This document shows, in pieces, positions 54,232 to 64,000 of a stretch of DNA of 64,000 nt. Every line of letters begins with the position of its first letter. Position 1 is the first letter of the stretch. The stretch is from contig NW_020312646.1 of assembly GCF_002999335.1 (NCBI RefSeq), positions 62,001 to 126,000 of the forward strand. Reading direction: 5' to 3'. The notes under the pieces were generated by a model. That model worked only from the letters and a program-made list of their open reading frames with translations. It was not told where the DNA came from and ran no database searches. A program made the translations under genes and the position numbers. The DNA comes from Cyclospora cayetanensis. Its lineage: Eukaryota > Apicomplexa > Conoidasida > Eucoccidiorida > Eimeriidae.

Positions 54232-57200
54232 CTATGAGCTCGCACCCCCGACATCGATGTCAGTGTCTCGCTTTGACGTTTGGGAGTCACCGTTGCCTTC
54301 GCACTCTCCTTCATCACTGGAGTCCGCACAAGCCTCGTGCCTAAGGTCCCATTCATCGGCCATGGTGCATTCCCTAGAGAACTGACTGCCTTGACTGCGC
54401 AGAAAATACTCGAGGCGCTCCACGAGGATCCGCACATGGGGAGGCATTTCTGCCTTGGGCTGTTCTCGCACTGCGCGCGGAACTACGTGATCCAGCAGCT
54501 CTTCGATAGACTCAACGCTGATATACGCATCCGACGACCCAAAGCCTCCCTTAGAAAGCGACCTGCAGCCTGCCGCATGTTCCCCCTGGCCGCTCCCGTC
54601 GCGTTGCTTGCTAGCAGAGGAGAAGGCATGCTCGCCCGCGGGAGCAGTGCCTGCTTCCAAATCAGAGCGAATTTCACAGGCCTCCCCACTTGGCGCTTCC
54701 ACTTGTTCAGCTTTCAGCGAGTCGGACGAACGTTTTAGAGTTTGGCTTTGCTGCTGCATGTACTTGCCCTGGCGGGCCTTGTCCATGGCATCGCTCAGCA
54801 ATACGTGGAACCGCTTCAGGATGTTGCGGATGCAAAGCTCCTGCAGGGAGGGGAAGAGGCACCTTGGAAGGCTGGACTGGTCAAAACATCCCGGCGGGAA
54901 AAAGGGATGACTTTTTATCTCTTCGAAGCCGTTTGCACCCAGCCGCTTGGCGGGTTCCGCCACTAGGAGCCGCTCCACGAGATCCCGGGCAAAAGGATCG
55001 AAGTCGGGGGGAAATTCCAGAGATCTGGCCTCGACCTGCATCCAGCAGTCAGGCACAGTGGGAAAAGGCACACGCAGGCGCGACAATTTCATGCAAAGCC
55101 GCGCTTGGTCTTGCATTGATGGCGGTCGACGGAGGAGAGCTACACACAGGGTACTGAAGACTGCAGTCGGGAGCGCTTCCGGGGCCAAATATACCCGCAG
55201 TAGAATAAAGTAGTCGGTGGACCCGCTGAACGGGGGATTTCCTGAGGGAGGCATCCAGCCGTACGAAGGAAAACGTCACACACAGTGCTCGTTACATGCA
55301 CCCCTCGTGGCTGCCGCCCATGCTGTGTGTACACTTGAGAGCAACACGTGGAAAAGACGGCGCACCTGCTAGTATTTGGTAGATCGTACATCCAAGGCTC
55401 CACAGATCCCTCAGCTTTCCGCTGTCTTGGTTCTTGATCGCCTCAGGCGGCATGAACTGCGGCGTTCCCACGTAATGTTGAAATGTGGGGCGCCGGATCG
55501 CCCTGCGGCTGCTCATCCTGAGCAAGGTGTTACACCACAAAATGAAAGAAGAAGTGATGAGTGAAAAGGCGCCAACATAGCCGAAAGAAGCATGAATTCG
55601 CTTTTCAGCGGCAGAGCGCTGCGCTTCTAGGGTCCGACTACGCATGCACCCATTCCAAATAAGAACACCTGTCCACGCGTTGCTGGGACAATCGAAATTT
55701 ATTCACATGGTGCGCCTGATTCAAGTATTCCTTGCCGTTACTGTCAGTACCTCAGGCCGGCAGTATCAGCCATGGGCGGCAGGTAGGTTCCTAGCCCAGG
55801 AGCTGCAACTTCGGGGTGATCCAAATCCATAGCGTTGCCCAAGTCAATTAATTTCAAAACTCCATCTCTGGTGAGAACCAGGTTTTCCGCCTGAATACAC
55901 TCGAGAACTTCTACGTACAGCCAACTGAAGCCTCTCTGCGCAGGCCAGCTCTTGGAGGGCGGTTTATGTAGCGCCAGAAACATTCACTAAACCCCCGCCA
56001 TGAATGAAATCCCGCATCCTTTCTAAAGGAGGTCGTCCAACGTACATGACAGACTCCCTGGCAGTGGTCCCATGTTTTCCTGCCGGCTAGCGCACCTTCA
56101 AGTCTCTGTGAACGATGTTCTTGGAGTGTAGGTACTCTACTGCTGAGACCAGCTGCGAGATAATGCGAAGGGCCCAAGCCTTGTCCATGATTCCGGCATA
56201 TTTCACGTACTCCCACAGCTCTCCACCTCTGAGAAACAAGCTTCAACAACGACACAAGTGTACGTCACTGACACAGAGGAGTGACACCAGACCCCCGCGC
56301 ATTGTCTGATCCCAAGAGGAGCCTGTGAGCTGCCGCAGTCGCCACTGGTGGTACGGGCAATAGAACGGACTCGGCTAGTTCATAAAGGAAACAAACGCGG
56401 TGCTCATCCTTAAAAGTATCTAGAAGCCGGATTATATTAGGGTGGCCAGGATCATTGAGTCTCAGCATTGCGTGGCGCTCCATCCGGACGTCGTCTACCT
56501 TGTTGAGGCGCATTACATCATTCTGAAACAAATGCATATAACCCAACAAGATCTGTGTGCAAACAAAAGTCCATACGATATTCTAAAGTACACGCAGTCA
56601 CCACTCTAGGGGGTTTGGCAACGCAACACTAGCGCGTACTTTGTCACCTATTCAGTTTCCACCTTTTAACCAACACACCCAACGGGGCCTCCAAACACAT
56701 GAAGCAAATTAAAAGCAGAACTAGTCAGACTAACAGGTAGAAGCGGACCGGTTAACACGGCTGACGTGGTGCACCACTTGCCCAACGGTGACGCGAGCAA
56801 AACCCCACCCGATTAAATACTTTGAGGGCGAATGTGTTCGCGGTGCCCTTCTCCGTAACTTCAAAGACTTCAGAAAAATTGCCATTCCCGAGGAACCGCT
56901 CAAGCTCGAAGTGGTCAAAAGTGTACTGCGGCAATCAGATGACACTGCACATACAACTCTCTGCTTGCGTGCAGCTTCCGTCGCAGCAATCTGGTAGTGC
57001 CGCATTCCGTACTGCGCAAGTGTATGATACAAATTCAGACGCTCAGATGCTTTCAGCCTTGGCACTTTAAAATTACAAATACTGATGAACTCTTGTTGGG
57101 CGTATACGGATTTGGATGCTGTGGGGGTGGAGGTGCTGCAGCTGGCAGCACAGGCGAGAAGCTCGCTTCTGTCAGGCAGCAGAAGCTCTCAAATTGAAGG

Positions 57201-57235
57201 CGAGTCCCATGGAAAGAGAATCGAAACCTTTGCAT
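54232..57235 (-). CDS. PDK1: PDK1-like AGC protein kinase
   Basis: 3-phosphoinositide-dependent kinase 1 phosphorylates activation loops of AGC kinases (PKB, PKA, PKG types). Eight exons join in phase: 57083-57235, 56809-56925, 56293-56522, 56096-56228, 55751-55890, 55366-55517, 55195-55241 and 54232-55035 (591 residues). Kinase motifs: Gly loop GNGNFSEV (about 62-69), FALKVF with the ATP lysine, HPNIIRLLDTFKDE, GGELWEYVKYAG, VEYLHSKNIVHRDLK (Asp209), AENLVL, IDLGNA (Asp227, DLG instead of DFG), HYVGTPQFMPPEAI, DLWSLGCTIYQILAGNPPFSG and FARDLVERLLVAEPAKRLG. These follow PDK1 (DLWALGCIIYQLVAGLPPF, ARDLVEKLLVLDATKRLG) more than other AGC kinases. A 24-residue insert sits between ELAES and GGELW; the intron there could end two bases differently. 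After the kinase domain about 210 residues remain, Gln/Ser-rich then acidic, with no visible PH domain. The first exon (Pro-rich, MQRFRFSFHG) is the least certain. Confidence 0.85.
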
Positions 57236-59110
57236 TCTGTTGCTGAGTGGCGCGCATATCGTACCTTCCCTTCAGCCGTCTTTGGTGTCTGTCGCTGTGG
57301 CGGCCTAATTTTGGAGCATTTAGGGCCAGCTGATGCCAAAAAACCCTTCTTCATTTTGTTAAACAAGCTGCGGACGATAGGGCAATGACGAAACTCATGG
57401 GGAATGGGATAAACGCAGCCTCGGCGAACAGGCCTCTGACTCAACAACTATTAGGAAGAAATAAAACGGCACAAAACTGACACTTGTCGTCTGTATTAGG
57501 ACATTCCGAAGTTAATTCAAAGAATTGAGCAAAACAGTAAATGCGAAAACGCAGCGGAGAAGGGGACGCCGAACTTTAGCGCGCAGCCGACAATCGAAAG
57601 CATGCAGCTCAACACATCTCCAGCAACTGGGGACCCGAGGATTGGGGAGCGCTTATTGCATTTTTTACTTTTTATAGATAGTATTGCTGTACCCATTGTA
57701 AATGTGGCATTGTAGCTGTTTACGATACAAAGCCACTTGGAATAAGCCCAGAAGCACTCTTGAATTCAACAGAACTTGCAATGTGGACGAGCAGGCACTG
57801 CGTGAAAGGTGGACTTACAAGATATGGCTACGAGGTCTAGAAAATGGCATCCACCATTGTGGGATCTACATGCACACAAGGGTTCTTCCTGCAAGACCTC
57901 GCATTTTTACTCATAGCTGCGAAATGCTGAATCCTTATTAGAACCCCATGTTGACAGGATCCGCATGCATTACATGGAGTGGTCCCCTGTGTTTCCGCAT
58001 GGATAGCTGCCCGCCAGCTTCGCATGCCCTGAAATCCTAGGAACCTGAAATTATAGCTAGGAGAACGGTGTGAATGCAGCTAGCTGCGCCTCCACAGCCT
58101 TCTTGACAGCAGCCCACCGACGCTCAACAAGCACGAATACATAATAGATGCCATAGCACGAATACAGACATGGCTCGGCAAAAATTCAATGAACAGTAAA
58201 TCTGTCTAAAAGGCTAAGCATAATAAAGAAAAATATACTGGTAAGAGTCAAGTCCTTAAGACACCAGCCAAAACTCGCAACGGTCATGGTAAAAGCAGTT
58301 TAGCTCTGCCAGAGACACCCATTCCACATGCAGTCTGGTGAAATAGCTTAGTCACCCGCCACAACTGATTTTGGAATTCCCCAATTCAGTTGATATTGAA
58401 CTGTGTTGACTTCTGCCCTCCTAAGCCTCACCTGTTGCCCATCGCCACTTGAGCCGTGTCGCTCGACCATTATGAACGAGAGGGTGTCTACAAAACCAAC
58501 GGAGCAGTAGGTCTCCCGACTGGGCCTACACAGTTTCAGTGCAGTCGTGTGCATAGCCCCCATGGCCATCATACTAATTGCACGTTCTCATTTGCCTCAG
58601 AGCCAGCTATTTCTTCCTGAAGCCTCTAGCGGGTAATTACAGCGGGTTACATCTTCTCAAATGTGTCAATCGAGGTATACACCGGACTGTTCCCTATCAG
58701 ATATATAGCTGCACGTTCACTATGGTCACTGAGTACACAAATAAAGGAAACTAAGGCAACTGACATCTGGAGACAGCTTTGTGCACGGTCTCTAGCCGGG
58801 AAGAAGTCCAGATCAGAAAGCTGGGCGTTGGAATCGCTCTGGTCCACTCTTATGATACAAATATGGGCCTCAATTGCTAACAGCTAGTCCGGCAACCCCT
58901 ATACATGACTAACCATTAGTGCATAAACTCGGAATTCAAGGATAAGAAGGATATGCGTCGTCCGTCAGGAAGATGGGCAAAAGCTGCTCGGCATGTAGGA
59001 GCACCCAGTTTCTCGTTCATTTTTTTCATAGTTCATCCCAGGTTCAGCTGCAGTGGCTTTCTTGGAATAAAAGCCCGCTTCAGGGTGTAAAGGGCGAAGG
59101 AAGTATCCTT
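57236..59110. other. Intergenic region, PDK1 upstream / IF-2 downstream
   Basis: 1.9 kb of repeat-poor DNA. Only short frames with no motif (for example 57702-57941, +). It should contain the PDK1-like promoter. Nothing else recognised. Confidence 0.55.
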
Positions 59111-62100
59111 TTATGGCGGCACGCGCTGGCCTGGATCATCTTGGCGAATGAGAGTGTCGCCGACTTGCCAGTCTTTAAAGCCTTCACAGAGGACTCCACA
59201 CTCCACAGGAGCAGTGACGCTCTCTTTGGCATCCTTGCCCACCCGCAGAGATACCACCCGCACAGCCTGCAGGCATTTACACAACGAACCACAGCACCAT
59301 TCGTATGAGACAGGTGGTTTAGCACTAGTCTTGTAGTTGTCAGAGCTGTACAGGCACATTATAGCCAATAGGTCTTCTCTGCGGCATCCCCTGTGCAGTT
59401 CCTTGGGAAATGGAGGGGGAGGACTGTGCTATGAAACTCGAAACCTTTGGCACGCCAGGAGCTCACAGACGCACGGAACACATGTGCTAGAGCATACGCC
59501 CTTTTATTCACAGAGCTGTGCGATTTCTGCTGCTGCCGAAATTCCCCAGGGCGGCTCAGACAGTAGAAGCAAATATACCTCTGTGTGGCACTGTGTTCCG
59601 CCCCGTAGGATCCACACAAAGTCGCCACGCCGCAGTTTTCCTTTTAATAAGTCGCATCCAGCAACCACTGATCCCTGTGAGCGACATTCGCGTATTCAAA
59701 CGCAAACATGTAGGGCCTAGTTGCCAGAGGGCGCGCAAGAGTCTGGGCAGAGGTCAACGGTGAACTAGCAGGAAAACATTGCCCCATACTGACTGTAACT
59801 GAGCACGTTTCCTTCAACGGAACCATGCACAACAAAAGCTCGTTGCACTCTCTACCGTCTGTATGCCTGGCTAATGTCTCATAGGCGCCTGAAAATGTGC
59901 GGAAAAAATTGCAACCAGCTCTTTCGTACGTTCGACAAGGCGAAGAGTTGCTTGACAGTGGCTTGCGAGGACCGATCTGCAGAAGCTCCTTGTGTTGCTG
60001 CCCCCTTGGACGGCAGAGGGAAGAGGCTGGGACCTAGCAGCCGCTGCTCAACAGCCTCCACCGCCTTGTAGATAATGTCGCAAGGCACCAACTGCACGTG
60101 GTGCATCTCTGCCGCTCGCTGCAGCTCGAACACAGTCAACGGGCAGAGGTCGACTCTCACAGGAAGCAAGCACCCGGCAAGCCAGCCATGCAGAGGCAGA
60201 GGGATGCCTATGACCGAGCGCACCTCCTAAGACTCTGATGCAGGGGTTTCGTACGAAGATGCTTGTGTCTCACCTTCGCTTCCCTGCTTATCTTTGTGCC
60301 GAACGCAATCAGCAGGCCGCCCCTCTTCTGTTCATCCATGCAGCTGTGGACATCTTGCACATGGCATTCACCAGCCACCGCTCGCAGCACGCGAACCCGT
60401 CTAAAGGCTGCCTCCGTCTTCACGCCCACGTCTCCGCCACTGCTGGTGTTTGCTTGGCCTTGAGTGTCATCTGCGGGCGACTCGCACTCCGAGCCACCAG
60501 CTCCCACGAAAGTTCCCTCGGGAGTGCAGAGCTGCCAAATCCCCGCGGCGTTGCGCCGAGCAGTGAGGCCTTCAAGGGCTGCGGCGACAGCGGCTGCAGA
60601 CCCCTGAGCGGCTGCCCGAACCGTGACAGGCAACACTGCCTCCTGAAAGAAGGAAACAAACGAGCCAGATTCAGCCATGCTGAGCACGAGCAGTCCACCA
60701 CTGCACAGGTTGCAGACAGGCATCTCTGTTCTTGCTTCTCGGGATCTCTGCAGCATCAGCGAAACGCGAGGAAACACCAACAGCTCCTTCAAGGCGTGTT
60801 ACCTGTCTCTGCGGGGTTTGCAGTAGTTCAAGGTACCGGTTGTGCGCCTCGGCCTCTGCCGCGGCAGCAGCTGCAGTCCTCGTGTCAGCTAGCATCTTCT
60901 GCAGCAACAAACACGCAGCGAGGCGTAGCGGTTCTAAAGCATACAGCTTCGTCGACGCTGGAAGCGCCATTCCTACAAGTGGGCCCCGTAAGCTGTAAGG
61001 AAACATGCGCGCAAACGGAACGCTACGTACGTCTCGATGCTGCTTGGCGGCGTCTTCTGAAGGGAGCACAAAGGCCTCCTCGCCTGGGCAGGGCAAAGCA
61101 TCTGCGGGGAATCCGAAGACTTCGAAAACGCGAGAGAGCGCACTCTCCGGAGGCTGCGTGGAAGAAGCTTCTGCAGAGATCCTCGCTGGCCCCTGCACCC
61201 GGCGGAGCCGCCGCACGCGACAAATTGAGGGGCCAGCTGCCAGCCAGTCCCCTACCCTGTGTGTCAGCAGTCAGCGCACGCACACAGCAGCCTGCGGGCA
61301 TCTAGAAGAAGCAGCCAGTGCCCCCACCGGAGGAGAGGCTGCGCGGACGTCGATCTGCAGTGTGAGGCAGCGCACTTGAGGCTCCCTTCCTTGAGGATGA
61401 CAGAGGCGCTGCCTCCCTGCGCCGCGCTGCAGTGAGCCTCCAGCACAAGCCCTTTCCCCCCGCCATGGGCGTTTGAGCGCAGCCCTAAGACCTCCGCCTG
61501 CAAGGCTACGCACTCCAGAAGGTGCTTCATGCCATAGGGGTCATCCCCAGGAGCACCTTCTGGAGGCACTTCCTCTCTGGCGTCAAGAAAGCCCTTCGCA
61601 TTTACAGCCGCCACCTGCAGAAGGCCTCCAAGAGGTTCTGTCAGGAGGCCGTCTGCCGCGAGCTCCCCCAGGAGCCTGGCCCCTTCTGGGGTAGAGAGGA
61701 ATTCTGGTCCAGCAAGCGGCGTTCCCCTAGAAGCGGCGCTTCGGGAGCTGTCTCCCGCGATGTCTGTCTTGGTCAGCACCACCACTGTAGGAAGTTTTAG
61801 CTCTTCGAGGGCCTGACACACAGGGCCGCAGCCACGCAGCAGAACCAAGCAGTGCTCGCCAAACGTAGAGAGGCGCTCCAGTGCTGCGCTCGAGCTTGTT
61901 GCGTCTGGCGCCGGGAGCAGCAGCTTATACAAGCGCAGAATACACCAAGGCTTCTCCCCCCTCCTGACGCCGTAAGAGCACTTCAAGCGAATGCGGGGAA
62001 GGTTGGGCAGGAGGCAGGCAATTACCTTCAAGCACTGCCGTGTCTCTTCCTGAACGCCCTCATTGGCAGCTATCACTAGCAGTACAACGTCTGCCGCCCG

Positions 62101-63667
62101 CGCGGCTCTAAGGCGCATCAAAGAGAAGGCGCCGTGGCCTGGGGTGTCTAGGAACGTCACCCGAGGGACGGATGCAACGACGCTCTCAGGAAACACGACC
62201 TGCATTGAAGGAGATACACCAGAGCAGCCGTCCAAAGGGCCCTACACTACCCCGTCTCCTTCCCTGTGTGTGATGTACAAATAAGGGCCGGCCTTCAACT
62301 GTGCGTCGAAGTCTCGCACGCTGCTGCTGCAGCTTTGTAGTCGCTGTGTCTCGCATTTTGCGGCTCCGTCACTCTCTCTTTGTATATTTCTGCGTATGTA
62401 CATCTCTACTTTCTCTAAGCCTTCCCTCACTGTCTCAACCCCGTCTCAGTGCTCGCTAAGTGTGCTGCTAAGGGAAAGCGGTTCGCTGGCCTTACCTCAA
62501 AGAAGCCGATTTGTTGTGTGATGCCTCCGGCTTCTGCGCAGGGGCCAGCGCCTCTGCAGTGTCGGGGGCCCCTTGGAGTTGGGGGCCCCTTCTGGGGGCC
62601 CATGAGGCGAAGAGCTCTGAGCAGAGTCGTCTTGCCATGATCCACATGCCCCAAGACTGCGACAATCGCTGGTCGAGGCTGAAGCTGCACTAAGGGTGTA
62701 GTTTTCCTCGCTCTCCGAGAGGAAGAGGAGGAAACTCTTTCACGAGGGCGGCCCTTGTTCTTGTGGAAGTCAGAAGCCGCTGCTGCTCCATTCCCTGGCA
62801 GCGTGGCTGCTGCTGCTGGTTCTGCTGCAGGAGGCACCGCTACTCCGTTGGTCAGGGTATCTTGAGGGGCTATGGTGGAAGCTGTCTCTGGGGGGATCTG
62901 TGCAATCGGCTGTGCGTTCGCAGTAGGTTTGGACTCGCTTGCAACGAGCACGGCACCACCTTCCTCCAGCAAAGAGTCTTCTTCCTCGGGGACCTCGCCA
63001 ACAAAGAAAGCCTCAGCGCCCTCATCGGCTTCGTCTTCTCTTTCTCGGGTTGAGTGTCTGCCGCCAAGGAGGCGTCTGCCTTCCCGACCACCTCCTCGAG
63101 TGCCTTGCCGCTTGTTCGGGTCGGTACCCCCTCGGAGAGCCTTAGGGGGCCCCCTTTTACGGCGGCCCCCCAAAAGGCCCTTGTGAGCGGCGCTCGACGC
63201 TTTTGCGAGGGCGTCTTCCTCTGCGTCCAGTACAAGGCTGCAATCGTAGCTACTCCACGCCTCCTCGGGAGAAGCATCCCCTGCAAGGAGCGCCTCTTGA
63301 AAGTCGGGAGCCTCGTACAAAGGGCCTTTAGAATCCCTCGTAAAGGACCCGTCTTGTCTGTTCTTCCTCGGGGGGGCCCCCTCGTCCGCCGACGGCAGCG
63401 CCAGGCTCAGCTGCCATCTGTGCGACGTTGCCGCAGAAGGGGCCCCCAGAAGGTCGACCTTGTAGGAGGCCCCGACGGAAAGGATCTGCAAAAGAGTAAA
63501 CCAAAGCGCAACAGGAATGCAACAATAGGCGTAAGAGCCATACAACGGGAAAATTCTCGCTGCTTAAAGGATGACTGGTGACGCGTAGCAGCGGCAAGTG
63601 CCAGGTGTCTCTCTCTGTCTCTGTCTCTCTGTCTCTGTCTCTCTCTGTGTCTCTCTGTCTCTGTCTC

Positions 63668-63713
<46 letters not shown>

Positions 63714-64000
63714 GCTCTCTGTCTCTCGCTCTCGCTCTCGCTCGCTGGCTCTCTCTCTCTGCTTCCTTTCGTACCACGCAGAAGACACCCAGAAAAGACG
63801 TTCCGCAACGGCACACTGCATCTTCAGACGGCAAGGGCCCCACTGGCTAGGCGGCTTTCTGCAGCTGACAGCCGAAGGAGGCCACTCACTTGGGTAAGGT
63901 CGATGGTCTTGAGCTCTGTCGTGCCCAGCGCTTTCCTTCCCCTCCGCACTCCAGAAACATGCAGAAATCCGAGAACATCCCTCGATTGTCGAGCTGCTGA
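59111..64000 (-). CDS. Translation initiation factor IF-2, organellar type; 5' end outside window
   Basis: IF-2 is the GTPase that places initiator tRNA on bacterial-type ribosomes; in an apicomplexan it must serve the apicoplast or mitochondrion. Ten exons in matching phase: 63890-64000 (open to the edge), 62496-63485, 62026-62199, 61376-61812, 61031-61256, 60803-60898, 60274-60642, 59930-60118, 59579-59674 and 59111-59266 (947 residues in window). Exon 2 has a charged disordered linker then [15 protein letters not shown] (P-loop) and GGITQQIG (switch I). Exon 3 has [12 protein letters not shown] (DxPG) and [15 protein letters not shown]; exon 4 VVVLTKTD (NKxD position) and domain [12 protein letters not shown]. 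Exon 5 has VGDWLAAG and [21 protein letters not shown]; exons 7-10 the C-terminal domains ([72 protein letters not shown]). The exon 8 acceptor could be six bases earlier. The targeting peptide lies outside, so the organelle is undecided. Confidence 0.93.
63603..63760. repeat. CT/TCTG microsatellite in IF-2 intron
   Basis: TCTCTGTCTCTG runs, about six TGTC units, then CTCTCG repeats, in the 63486-63889 intron. The opposite strand reads as Arg/Glu/Asp-rich false frames. Confidence 0.92.

Noticed and set aside
60238..61305. 355-codon plus-strand frame
   Set aside because: Lies antisense across IF-2 exons 5-7, whose protein homology and splice phases are unambiguous.
63328..63843. Arg/Glu-rich frame resembling an SR-type protein
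   Set aside because: Antisense reading of the CT/TCTG microsatellite in the IF-2 intron.

Overview
The window is nuclear DNA of an apicomplexan parasite, most likely a coccidian of the genus Eimeria. Four things point there: short GT-AG introns in conserved eukaryotic genes; very many CAG/GCA/GCT triplet runs, read as long Gln, Ala or Leu tracts inside otherwise conserved proteins; introns filled with microsatellites and minisatellites; and an alternation of repeat-rich gene blocks with repeat-poor, gene-poor stretches. The genus is an inference. No rRNA, tRNA or other bacterial-type element was recognised. Exon models were built by reading conserved protein families through GT-AG sites and checking that the phases match; they carry no transcript support.

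Layout. 1-5519 (-): N-terminal WD40 half of the coatomer alpha subunit (COPI coat), running off the left edge. 5520-8066: no gene seen. 8067-11188 (-): EFG1-type rRNA-processing protein, complete in seven exons. 12014-13123 (+): Maf-like nucleotide pyrophosphatase with a cysteine-rich insert, divergent from EFG1. 13124-15580: spacer with a diverged direct repeat. 15581-17177 (-): PRL-type protein tyrosine phosphatase with a long N-terminal extension and a CAAX-like end. 17178-25089: mostly repeat-poor, with one unresolved coding-like stretch near 18.2-19.4 kb. 25090-31374 (-): NOC3-like nucleolar complex protein with a very long repetitive C-terminus. 32385-36098 (+): divergent armadillo-repeat, importin-alpha-like protein. 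36099-44622: repeat-poor segment with a terminal exon of an unknown protein (40033-40508) and a secreted SAG-like surface antigen candidate (40908-42642, -). 44623-47910 (-): giant protein with a C-terminal PHO80-type cyclin box. 48265-52535: gene-poor, with a ~200-bp inverted repeat. 52536-53729 (+): unknown protein with an RVxF-like motif. 54232-57235 (-): PDK1-like protein kinase, complete in eight exons. 57236-59110: no gene seen. 59111-64000 (-): organellar-type translation initiation factor IF-2, ten exons, running off the right edge.

The recognised genes are mostly housekeeping: COPI vesicle transport, pre-rRNA processing (EFG1 and NOC3 both act on early ribosome assembly), nuclear import, nucleotide-pool sanitation, phosphatase/kinase/cyclin signalling and organelle translation. 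No operon-like or clearly cooperating gene cluster was found. The main novelty lies in lineage-specific protein extensions and in the repeat architecture of introns and coding regions.
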